Assembly: GCA_947625935.1 (NCBI GenBank)
Contig: CANQQE010000003.1
Location: forward strand, 1 to 64,000
Reading direction: 5' to 3'
DNA length: 64,000 nucleotides
From: an uncultured Muribaculaceae bacterium
GTDB lineage: Bacteria; Bacteroidota; Bacteroidia; Bacteroidales; Muribaculaceae
Shown here: positions 25,867 to 33,754 of the stretch, one piece after another
Layout of the letters: each line of letters opens with the position of its first letter
Position numbering within the stretch: the stretch's first letter is position 1
Notes under the pieces: model-generated
What the model saw: the letters and a program-made list of their open reading frames with translations, nothing else
What the model was told of the DNA's origin: nothing
The model's database searches: none
Program-made: the position numbers and the translations under genes

Positions 25867-26736
25867 ATGATGGAAACAAGACTAAGGATAGCGGTGCAGT
25901 CAAAGGGCCGCTTGTATGAGGAGACAATGCAGCTCCTGACCGAGGCCGGCATCAAGCTGACGGCGGTTAAACGCACGTTGCTCGTGCCGTCGAGAAACTT
26001 TCCGGTGGAGTTGCTGTTTCTGCGCGACGACGACATCCCCGACGCTGTAGCGACAGGCACCGCCGACATAGGGATTGTGGGTCTTAACGAGGTGATGGAG
26101 AAGGCTAAGGCGGTGGAGGTTCTGAAACCGCTCGGATTCAGCCGTTGCCGCTTGTCGCTGGCCATCCCGCAGCATCTCGACTATCAGGGGCTGTCGTGGT
26201 TCAATAATCGTAAAATAGCGACATCCTATCCCGTGATTCTCGCTGATTTCCTGAGCCGTAACGGTATCAAGGCCGACATCCACGTCATATCAGGTTCTGT
26301 GGAGATAGCACCCGGCATAGGGCTTGCCGATGCGATATTCGACATCGTTTCGTCGGGGTCTACGTTGGTGAGCAACAACCTGATGGAGGTCGAGAAGGTT
26401 ATGGACTCGGAGGCGGTGCTGATAGGCTCGACCGCCAACCCGCTCTCGGCCGAGAAGCGCGCGCTGCTCGACGAGCTGCTGTTCCGTTTCGATGCGGTAA
26501 AGGCTGCCGAAGGTAAGAAATACATACTGATGAATGTCCCCAGGGAAAAACTCGACAGCGTGCTGGCGGTGCTGCCCGGCATAAAAAGCCCCACGGTGTT
26601 GCCGCTGGCCAACGCCGACTGGTGTTCGGTGCACACGGTGCTTGAGGAGAAAAGGTTCTGGGAGATTATCGGTAAACTGAAGGCCGAGGGCGCGGAGGGT
26701 ATTCTCGCGCTTGATATAGAAAAAATGATTTTGTGA
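25867..26736 (+). CDS. hisG: ATP phosphoribosyltransferase (long form)
   Basis: 289 residues, the length of HisG-L enzymes, which carry a C-terminal ACT-like domain for histidine feedback and need no HisZ. Seen: IAVQSKGRLYEET at the N-terminus, TGTADIGIVG, and SGSVEIAPGIGLADAIFDIVSSG, which holds the PRPP-binding loop. First step of histidine synthesis. ATG codons at 25867 and 25870. It overlaps hisD by one base (TGATG). Confidence 0.95.
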   Translation: MMETRLRIAVQSKGRLYEETMQLLTEAGIKLTAVKRTLLVPSRNFPVELLFLRDDDIPDAVATGTADIGIVGLNEVMEKAKAVEVLKPLGFSRCRLSLAIPQHLDYQGLSWFNNRKIATSYPVILADFLSRNGIKADIHVISGSVEIAPGIGLADAIFDIVSSGSTLVSNNLMEVEKVMDSEAVLIGSTANPLSAEKRALLDELLFRFDAVKAAEGKKYILMNVPREKLDSVLAVLPGIKSPTVLPLANADWCSVHTVLEEKRFWEIIGKLKAEGAEGILALDIEKMIL

Positions 26737-28025
26737 TGGAGAGCTATCAGAATCCGCCGCGCGACAGTTGGCGAGGGCTTTGTCAGCGCGCCATGTCCAC
26801 CCAACAGCCCGAAGTGGCCGAGACGGTGGCCGAAATCATCGACAACGTGCGCCGCGGCGACGACACGGCGTTGAAGGAGTATGAGCTGAAATTCACAGGC
26901 GCGCGTCTGACTTCGCTTGCGGTGACTGAGGCTGAGATAGCCGCGGCTGCAGGAGAGGTCTCCGATGAGCTGAAATCGGCTATCGCCACGGCTATCGCCA
27001 ACATATCGAAGTTTCACTCGGCGCAAGTCATGGAGCCTGTCGAGGTCGTAACGACTTCCGGGGTCACCTGCCGGCAGTGCCAGATGCCTGTAGACCGTGT
27101 GGGCCTGTACATTCCCGGCGGCAACTCGCCGTTGTTTTCCACGGTGCTGATGCTTGCCATCCCGGCAAAAATCGCAGGATGCGGGCGTATAGTGCTTTGC
27201 ACCCCCGCCGGTGCCGACGGGAAGGTTCATCCGGCCATTCTTTACGCCGCTTCGGCTGTAGGGGTGACGGAGATTTACAAGACAGGCGGCGCGCAGGCTA
27301 TAGCGGCCATGGCTTTCGGCACGGAGAGCATACCGGCGGTCTACAAAATTTTCGGGCCCGGGAACCGTTATGTCATGGAGGCGAAGCAGCAGGTCACCCG
27401 CTATGGCGTGGCCATCGATATGCCCGCCGGGCCGTCGGAGGTCATGGTCATCGCCGACGAAAAGGCTCCGATCGAGTTTATCGCCGCCGATTTTCTGTCG
27501 CAGGCCGAACATGGTCCCGACAGCCAGTCGATATTGCTCACCTGTTCGGCCGGGGTTGCCGCTGCACTGCCGGCAGAGATAGAGCGTCAGATGTCGTCGC
27601 TTCCGAAACAGGAGCTTATCAGCCGCTCGCTTGAGCATAGCCGCGTCATTACGTTCGACAACCGTGACGAGATGATGGATTTTGCCAACGAGTATGCCCC
27701 CGAGCACCTGATTATCGCCTGTGAGGATTATGAAGCCTTGTCGCGGAAGGTGCGTAACGCCGGGTCGGTGTTCCTCGGTAATTTCACGCCTGAGAGCGCG
27801 GGCGATTATGCTTCAGGGACTAACCACACTCTGCCTACTTCAGGCTACGCCCACAGCTATAGCGGGGTGAACCTCGACAGCTTCTGTAAGAAAATCACTT
27901 TCCAGCATATCACCCCTCAGGGCGCGAGGTCGCTTGGCCCTGCGGTCGAGGCGATGGCCGAGGCGGAGGGGTTGATGGCCCACCGCAATGCGATGTCGCT
28001 GCGTGTCAACTATAACTTGAGGTAG
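26736..28025 (+). CDS. hisD: Histidinol dehydrogenase
   Basis: About 429 residues from ATG 26736, whose A is the last base of the hisG stop. Family blocks: GLYIPGGNSPLFSTVLM, GGAQAIAAMAFGTESIP, GPGNRYVMEAKQQV, DMPAGPSEVMVIAD, and the zinc/catalytic region FLSQAEHGPDSQS. The C-terminus has NHTLPTSGYAHSYSGVN. Oxidises L-histidinol to histidine in two NAD-dependent steps. Second gene of the attenuated operon. Confidence 0.95.
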   Translation: MESYQNPPRDSWRGLCQRAMSTQQPEVAETVAEIIDNVRRGDDTALKEYELKFTGARLTSLAVTEAEIAAAAGEVSDELKSAIATAIANISKFHSAQVMEPVEVVTTSGVTCRQCQMPVDRVGLYIPGGNSPLFSTVLMLAIPAKIAGCGRIVLCTPAGADGKVHPAILYAASAVGVTEIYKTGGAQAIAAMAFGTESIPAVYKIFGPGNRYVMEAKQQVTRYGVAIDMPAGPSEVMVIADEKAPIEFIAADFLSQAEHGPDSQSILLTCSAGVAAALPAEIERQMSSLPKQELISRSLEHSRVITFDNRDEMMDFANEYAPEHLIIACEDYEALSRKVRNAGSVFLGNFTPESAGDYASGTNHTLPTSGYAHSYSGVNLDSFCKKITFQHITPQGARSLGPAVEAMAEAEGLMAHRNAMSLRVNYNLR

Positions 28026-28046
28026 TTCAGAAAAATAATACATTTC

Positions 28047-29081
28047 ATGGATATAAATAAACTTGTGAGGCCCAACATACTGGCTCTTAAACCTTATTCA
28101 TGCGCACGCGACGAGTTCAAAGGGTCGGCACGGGCGTTTCTCGATGCCAACGAGAATGCTTTCATGCACCCCTATAACCGCTATCCCGATCCGCTCAACA
28201 TGGATGTCAAGGAGCTGATCGCCGGTATAAACGGCTGCCGCGGTTCGCAGATATTCCTCGGCGTGGGCAGTGACGAGTGTATCGACATGGTCTACCGCGT
28301 GTTCTGCCGCCCCGGTGTGGATAATGTTGTAGCCATCGACCCGACTTACGGGATGTATTCGGTGTGTGCCGCAATCAACGATGTCGAGTATCGCCCGGTG
28401 CCGCTCAACGCCGATTTCTCGCTTGATGCCGACCGGGTGCTTGCCGCCACCGATTCCAACACCAAAGCTATATGGGTGTGCAGCCCCAACAATCCAACGG
28501 GCAATGCGTTCGCCTATGAGGAATTGCGCGCCCTGCTGGAGCGTTTCGACGGGTTGGTTATAGTCGATGAGGCTTACGGCGATTTCAATGACGGCGAGTC
28601 GATGATTTCCCGTCTCGACGCTCTGCCCGGGCTTATCGTGCTGCGTACATTTTCTAAGGCGTGGGGCAACGCTGCCATACGTCTCGGGATGGCGTTTGCC
28701 TCGGAGACCGTTATAGACCTGTTTAACAAGGTTAAATATCCATATAATATAAATGCCTTGACGCGTTCGCAGGCGATGGATATGCTTGGCAGGGCCGATG
28801 AGGTGGCCGCGCTCGCCGCCGAGATCGTCAAGGTGCGCGGTGACCTTGCCACCCGACTGGCGGCTCTCCCGACTGTGAGGCGCGTCTATCCGTCGCAGGC
28901 CAATTTCCTGCTTGTAAAGGTCGATGACGCCGACGCCCTTTATTCTTATCTGAGCGGTCGCGGAATCGTGGTGAGAAACCGCACTAACGTCAATCTCTGC
29001 GACGATTGTCTGCGCGTGACGGTGGGCACTCCCGAGGAAAACGATTTGTTAATTTCAGCACTTAATGACTATGAACGATAG
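28047..29081 (+). CDS. hisC: Histidinol-phosphate aminotransferase
   Basis: 344 residues, PLP fold-type I. The PLP lysine is at about 204 in [15 protein letters not shown], with [10 protein letters not shown] and IVDEAYGDF upstream. Converts imidazole acetol phosphate to histidinol phosphate. It starts 21 nt after hisD and its end overlaps hisB by 17 nt. Confidence 0.94.
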   Translation: MDINKLVRPNILALKPYSCARDEFKGSARAFLDANENAFMHPYNRYPDPLNMDVKELIAGINGCRGSQIFLGVGSDECIDMVYRVFCRPGVDNVVAIDPTYGMYSVCAAINDVEYRPVPLNADFSLDADRVLAATDSNTKAIWVCSPNNPTGNAFAYEELRALLERFDGLVIVDEAYGDFNDGESMISRLDALPGLIVLRTFSKAWGNAAIRLGMAFASETVIDLFNKVKYPYNINALTRSQAMDMLGRADEVAALAAEIVKVRGDLATRLAALPTVRRVYPSQANFLLVKVDDADALYSYLSGRGIVVRNRTNVNLCDDCLRVTVGTPEENDLLISALNDYER

Positions 29082-30210
29082 GAAAACCGCACTTTTCATT
29101 GATCGCGACGGGACGCTCATAGTTGAGCCGCCGGTTGATTTTCAGGTCGATTCTCTTGAAAAATTGGAGATGATTCCCGGCGTAATGTCAGGACTGGGAT
29201 TTATCGCCGCAAGGCTCCCGTTTGAATTAGTGATGGTGACCAATCAGGACGGTCTCGGCACCGACGCTTTCCCTGAGGATACTTTTTGGCCGGCTCACAA
29301 CAAAATGCTGACCACGCTGAAAGGGGAGGGGATAGAGTTCGACGACATTGTGATTGACCGCACATTCGAGCATGAGGGTAAGCCGACACGCAAACCGGGA
29401 ACCGCGTTGCTCGGCCGATATACCGGCTGCGACTACGACATGACGCGCTCATGGGTCATCGGAGACCGTCTGACCGATGTGAAACTCGCCCGTAATCTCG
29501 GGTGCCGCGCTATCCTGTTTTCCGATGATAGCCCAGAGGTGAGGCGGTCGTTGGCCGACGAGGGCCTGGCTGATACCGTGGGTCTCGTTACCCGTTCATG
29601 GGACCGCATAGCCGACTTCCTTCAGGGCGGGGAGCGCAAAGCCGCTGTGCGCCGCGTCACCCGGGAGACCGATATTGACATCAATGTCGACCTTGACGGG
29701 TCGGGCACGGGTGACATATCCACCGGTCTCGGTTTTTTTGACCATATGCTTGACCAGATAGCCAAACATTCGGGAATCGACCTCTATGTCAGGGTCAAAG
29801 GGGATCTTCACGTTGACGAGCATCACACCATCGAGGATACCGCCCTCGCCCTCGGCGAGGCGTTGCTTAAAGCCCTCGGCGACAAGCGGGGCATAGAACG
29901 CTACGGCTACGTCCTGCCGATGGACGATTGCCTATGCACCGTGGCGATTGATTTCGGCGGGCGTCCGTGGCTCGTGATGGATGCTGAGTTCCGCCGCGAG
30001 AAAATCGGCGATTTCCCCTGCGAGATGATTCTTCACTTTTTCAAGAGTCTGAGCGATGCCGCCAAGATGAACCTGTTTATCCGCGCCGAGGGAGCCAATG
30101 AGCACCATAAGCTCGAAGGTATCTTCAAAGCTCTCGCCCGCTCAATAAAGATGGCGATTCGTCGCGACCGTTTCCACTACACTCTCCCCTCAACCAAAGG
30201 AACGCTATAA
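29065..30210 (+). CDS. hisB: Bifunctional histidinol-phosphatase / imidazoleglycerol-phosphate dehydratase
   Basis: 381 residues. The N-terminal HAD phosphatase (about 1-165) has the nucleophile pair D13 and D15 in FIDRDGT. The C-terminal IGPD domain (about 190-381) shows [30 protein letters not shown] and [14 protein letters not shown] with the metal-binding His clusters. Carries steps seven and nine of the pathway. Last gene of this hisGDCB block; hisH, A, F and IE are not in the window. A second, PHP-type histidinol-phosphatase lies at 48255. Confidence 0.94.
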   Translation: MTMNDRKTALFIDRDGTLIVEPPVDFQVDSLEKLEMIPGVMSGLGFIAARLPFELVMVTNQDGLGTDAFPEDTFWPAHNKMLTTLKGEGIEFDDIVIDRTFEHEGKPTRKPGTALLGRYTGCDYDMTRSWVIGDRLTDVKLARNLGCRAILFSDDSPEVRRSLADEGLADTVGLVTRSWDRIADFLQGGERKAAVRRVTRETDIDINVDLDGSGTGDISTGLGFFDHMLDQIAKHSGIDLYVRVKGDLHVDEHHTIEDTALALGEALLKALGDKRGIERYGYVLPMDDCLCTVAIDFGGRPWLVMDAEFRREKIGDFPCEMILHFFKSLSDAAKMNLFIRAEGANEHHKLEGIFKALARSIKMAIRRDRFHYTLPSTKGTL

Positions 30211-30231
30211 TGGATTAGTGCATTGGCTGGG

Positions 30232-31644
30232 TTATCGGAAGTTGATGGGGACTGAGTACCAGACGTTGACTGGCTTGCCATATTTTTTACCGGGGGTGAA
30301 CTGCGGTAACGTTTTGATTACTCTGACCGCTTCACGGTCAAGGCTGCGGTTTCCGCTACTGCGTTTGACCATAACCCTACCGATGCTTCCGTCGCTTTTG
30401 ACAATAAAGTCGATGACGACACGACCCTTGGCTCCTTCTTCCTGGGCATCGGGAGGATAATTCAAGTGCTTGGAAATCCATGCTGAGAGGGCTTTGTCGT
30501 CGCCGGGGAACCACGGTTTTAGGTCGACTGCAATATAATCATAGACCATTTCGTTTCCGTCGTCTGTGCTTTTGCTGTAACTCCCTGACACATCTTCGAC
30601 CAATCCGCCGTTAAGTTCCAAGGTTTCACCCTCGGTTATGGTGATCTCCTTGCGTTGTGTCGCATATCCGTCTTTGGAGATTATTATGGTGTGTTTGCCT
30701 GAATGGATGTCGCGGAACACGTCGGGTGTCATTCCCGCTTGTTTTCCGTCAATCTCCACTTTGGCACCCGCCGGGGTGTAGTTGACGTTAAGGTTGCCGA
30801 AGGAGGGGGTGAGCGGGCCTATTTTAATCTCTTTGTATTCGCTTTTGCCAAGTTCCACACTCTCGGCGCGGTCGCGGTAGCCGGGTTTGGAGCACTCCAC
30901 CCGGTATAATCCAGGGGTGAGACGGCCTGTCCAGTGCCCTTCCCCTTTATACTCGCCGTCAATGGATATTTTGCATCCCGGAGTTTCGGGCAAAATGGTG
31001 AGTGTGGCGAGGAGCGAGCGCAGTTTTATATCTTTGATTGTCTTCCCCCCTTTAGTCACGGCGACCTCGCCTGACTGTTGCTCATATCCTTCGGCTTCGA
31101 CCGAGTAGGTGTAGGTGCCGTATTTCAGAAATTTTGACACCGATCCGTCTTTGACTGTCGCCGGCTGGCCGTTGATTTTTACTATTGCTCCGGTTTTAGG
31201 CGTGATGTTGATCACAAGGTAGTTGGCTCCTTCATCCTTCGCCCTGTTGGAGTCGGCCGGGGTCATGGTCTCGATGCGGAGTATGTAGGTTTGTCCGCCT
31301 TTTATCTCATTGATTCCGAAGTCGGCGAAAGTGACAGTCATCGGCAGGTATCCCTCGGGTATGATGTCGATGGAGCGGGTGAAGTTGTCTTTGGCGCAGA
31401 CGTACACCAAATAGGAGCCTTTGACTTTCGCCACGTTGCCGACAATGTCGCCGTTGAACTCGCATGGGATGGCCGACTGCACCTTTATCAGAGCGCAGCG
31501 GTCGCCGTTGCCGTCAAGGCGTTCGCGCACCTGCCCCTCAAGGTCGGTCGGGTCAAGGAAGAAGCGTTGCACCTGTGCTTCCTGGGCCGTGGCGACTATG
31601 GCTATGGATAGCCACACGGCCAGCAATATTGTCCTTAATATCAT
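30232..31644 (-). CDS. Secreted PEGA-repeat protein with TonB C-terminal domain
   Basis: 470 residues with a signal peptide ending near VATAQ (residue 20). Three PEGA-type beta repeats (about 150-205, 215-270, 285-345), each with a G-x-K/C-I-x-I-D/N-G core and a GYR/GY-x-x turn, precede a C-terminal TonB-C domain (about 390-470; GRVVIDFIVKSDGSIGRVMV). It lacks the N-terminal inner-membrane anchor and proline-rich stalk of a true TonB beyond the signal peptide, so it is likely a periplasmic scaffold. Convergent with hisB, only 21 nt away. Confidence 0.75.
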   Translation of the reverse strand: MILRTILLAVWLSIAIVATAQEAQVQRFFLDPTDLEGQVRERLDGNGDRCALIKVQSAIPCEFNGDIVGNVAKVKGSYLVYVCAKDNFTRSIDIIPEGYLPMTVTFADFGINEIKGGQTYILRIETMTPADSNRAKDEGANYLVINITPKTGAIVKINGQPATVKDGSVSKFLKYGTYTYSVEAEGYEQQSGEVAVTKGGKTIKDIKLRSLLATLTILPETPGCKISIDGEYKGEGHWTGRLTPGLYRVECSKPGYRDRAESVELGKSEYKEIKIGPLTPSFGNLNVNYTPAGAKVEIDGKQAGMTPDVFRDIHSGKHTIIISKDGYATQRKEITITEGETLELNGGLVEDVSGSYSKSTDDGNEMVYDYIAVDLKPWFPGDDKALSAWISKHLNYPPDAQEEGAKGRVVIDFIVKSDGSIGRVMVKRSSGNRSLDREAVRVIKTLPQFTPGKKYGKPVNVWYSVPINFR

Positions 31645-31745
31645 TTTAGAGAAAGTGGCCTGATTAGTTGTTTTCCGGGCGCGAATATACGAATAAGCGG
31701 GTAATTCAGAGACATCACCAATGGAGAAATCACGGAAATCTGTAA

Positions 31746-31776
31746 TTGACAGGCATCGGCTATGGTCGTAACTTTG
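31746..31776 (+). promoter_or_regulatory. Promoter of the secreted protein at 31871
   Basis: TTG at 31746-31748, a 20-nt spacer and TAACTTTG at 31769-31776 match the consensus exactly. The leader would be about 90 nt. Confidence 0.7.
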
Positions 31777-31870
31777 CGAAGTTAAGATAGTGGCTGATGT
31801 TTGTCATATGGGTAACAGTGTTACACATCTTACGGAATAATAGAATTTTAACCAATAAAATTAATTACCA

Positions 31871-32446
31871 ATGAAAATCAGAAATTTAGTATCGTCTCTG
31901 CTTTTGGCTGCGCCGTTATTGCATTGCCCTTACTCAAACGCGCAGGGGCTCGGCGGCCTTATCAGGAAAGCCAAGAACACTGCTGAAAAAATAGCGGGTT
32001 CAGAAAAATCAGGTATCAATGTCGTGGCTGTGGGTGAGGCGGGAGCCAACCCGATAGCGCAATTCATGTCGGTGGAGCCTGTTGGGCTTTACGGAGTGTC
32101 GCAGACAGAGAATACGGGCAATCTGTATCTCGTGCTACGGGTTGTCAACAAAACTGAAAAATCGTCGGCAACATTTGGCAGCAGCATCAAAAATCAGAAG
32201 ATGGTTGCAGTGGATCGCAGCGGTCAAGTCTATAACATTGATTCGAGTGGTGCGTTCAGATATGACACACCGCAAGATATCCCTGTCAAGATTGAACTTA
32301 AAGAACCGGGGTTGCAGTTTGTTAATGTTTCAAAGTCACTCGGCATGATGGATGTGGTGAAAATCGGAATCAATATTGACGCTAACCGTCAGGGTAATCT
32401 CACGTTCAACAATGTCCCGATTTTCTGGGATGTTTATCCCGAATAG
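31871..32446 (+). CDS. Secreted protein of unknown function
   Basis: 191 residues with a signal peptide (LVSSLLLAAPLLHCPYSNAQ). I do not recognise the family. After a lysine-rich segment (about 27-45), the rest looks like a beta-sandwich: LYLVLRVVNKTEKSSATFGSS, VYNIDSSGAFRYD, VPIFWDVYPE. It stands alone with its own consensus promoter and a strong bidirectional terminator. Base use is slightly AT-richer than its neighbours. Confidence 0.65.
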   Translation: MKIRNLVSSLLLAAPLLHCPYSNAQGLGGLIRKAKNTAEKIAGSEKSGINVVAVGEAGANPIAQFMSVEPVGLYGVSQTENTGNLYLVLRVVNKTEKSSATFGSSIKNQKMVAVDRSGQVYNIDSSGAFRYDTPQDIPVKIELKEPGLQFVNVSKSLGMMDVVKIGINIDANRQGNLTFNNVPIFWDVYPE

Positions 32447-32525
32447 TAGTCTGCGACAGGATTCGGAATGAGGTCGGATTGTGGCGAAACCGCCTAATCA
32501 CGGCAGTCCCCCGATGGTAGGGCAT

Positions 32526-32576
32526 ATAAAACTTGAGCCTGTGTCATTGCATTTATGACACAGGCTCAAGTTTTAT
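32526..32576. terminator. Perfect 22-bp bidirectional hairpin
   Basis: Arms 32526-32547 and 32555-32576 are perfect reverse complements over 22 bp with a 7-nt loop. The outer ends are A-rich on the left and T-rich on the right (ATAAAA / TTTTAT). It sits between the convergent genes at 31871 (+) and 32598 (-), so it can serve both. Confidence 0.8.
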
Positions 32577-32597
32577 GGGTTGTCGAGGCCGTAGCCT

Positions 32598-33104
32598 TTA
32601 TTTTATGCCGAGTTTGGTTTTTACAAGGGGTGTTACATCCTGAACGTCGGTGCTTTGGTAGGCTGCCACTCCTTCAGGAAGGATGAATGTGAAACCGTTT
32701 TCCTGTCCGACAGCTTTGATAGCGGTCATTATTTTCTCCTCGATGGGCTGCATCAGTTGAGCCTGTTGACGCTGGAGATCCTGCTGTGCTGTCTGAAGGA
32801 ACTGCTGTGCTTTCTTCTGGAGTTCCTGGATTTCTTGCATACGGCGTTCTTTGATAGCGTCGGGAGTCGTCTTGTCCTCGCTCAGTTTCTGAAATTCACC
32901 ATATTTTTTGTCTAACTCCTCGGTGAGTTTTTTGTATTCGTCCTCGTAGGTTTTTGATGCGGTTTCGAGCTGTGTCTGCACGTTTGCGCGCTCGGGCATC
33001 GCTTCAAGGATTGGTTCGACTGTCACTGTGCCAAACTTGGGAGCCTGTGCGGCAACAAGCATGGGAATCGCAATCATGATTGCGGCAATGGTTTTCTTAA
33101 TCAT
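32598..33104 (-). CDS. OmpH/Skp-family periplasmic chaperone (copy 2)
   Basis: 168 residues. Signal peptide (IAAIMIAIPMLVAAQ) followed by FGTVTVEPILEAMPER, then a long charged coiled coil (about 40-120, rich in E, K, Q) and a C-terminal core FILPEGVAAYQSTDVQDVT. Skp/OmpH proteins hold unfolded outer-membrane proteins. Gene order bamA-skp-skp supports the role. Last gene of the minus block. Confidence 0.88.
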   Translation of the reverse strand: MIKKTIAAIMIAIPMLVAAQAPKFGTVTVEPILEAMPERANVQTQLETASKTYEDEYKKLTEELDKKYGEFQKLSEDKTTPDAIKERRMQEIQELQKKAQQFLQTAQQDLQRQQAQLMQPIEEKIMTAIKAVGQENGFTFILPEGVAAYQSTDVQDVTPLVKTKLGIK

Positions 33105-33162
33105 TGTTATTAGTTAAGTTGAGTTATTTGCTGCTTGGTTATTCTCTGCAAAGATAATCCTT

Positions 33163-33678
33163 TTATTTGGAATATCCTAACTTGGCCAGAACCTCGTTGC
33201 TGACATCGATACGGGGTGAGGCGTAGATTATGTTGGCCGACGACGCACGGTCAAAAATAGCCTGATAGCCTCGTTCTTCCGACACTTTTTTAACGGCGTT
33301 GTATATGTCGTCCTGTATGGGTTTCATCAACGACTGACGTTTTTTGTAGAGCTCGCCTTCCGGTCCGAAATATTTATATCGGAGTTCGGTGGCCTCTTTC
33401 TCTTTGGCCACGATTTCCTCCTCTTTTTTCTTTTTCTGCTCATCGGTCAGGAATACCATGTCGGCCTGATAGTTCTTGTAGAGCGTCTCGGCCTCTTTTG
33501 ATTTAGCCTCGACCTCTTTTTGCCAGCGTTGCGAGATCTGGTTCAACTGTTCGTTTGCCATCTCATAGGAAGGCACGTTTTTAAGGATATATTCCATATC
33601 GACCAACGCGAACTTCTGCGCTGCCGCTCCGAAAGCTGTCGCTATCATGAGCATCAGGATGATAGATAATTTCTTCAT
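33163..33678 (-). CDS. OmpH/Skp-family periplasmic chaperone (copy 1)
   Basis: 171 residues. Signal peptide ends at GAAAQ (residue 20), then KFALVDMEYILKNVPSYEMAN, the OmpH start motif, and a coiled coil (about 45-125) with KKKKEEEIVAKEKEA. The C-terminus AIFDRASSANIIYASPRIDVS is typical of the family. It lies 76 nt after bamA and 58 nt before its paralogue. The two copies differ clearly in sequence and so are not a recent duplication. Confidence 0.9.
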   Translation of the reverse strand: MKKLSIILMLMIATAFGAAAQKFALVDMEYILKNVPSYEMANEQLNQISQRWQKEVEAKSKEAETLYKNYQADMVFLTDEQKKKKEEEIVAKEKEATELRYKYFGPEGELYKKRQSLMKPIQDDIYNAVKKVSEERGYQAIFDRASSANIIYASPRIDVSNEVLAKLGYSK

Positions 33679-33754
33679 GTCAAACTTATATTTACTGTTT
33701 AACTATTTAGACAATCTCAACGGCTAAAAGTTTAGTTTTCGCTTAATTGTGGGG

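Noticed and set aside
26226-27707. Long open frame antisense to hisG/hisD
   Set aside because: Overlaps two well-identified enzymes and reads as low-complexity shadow; no family features.
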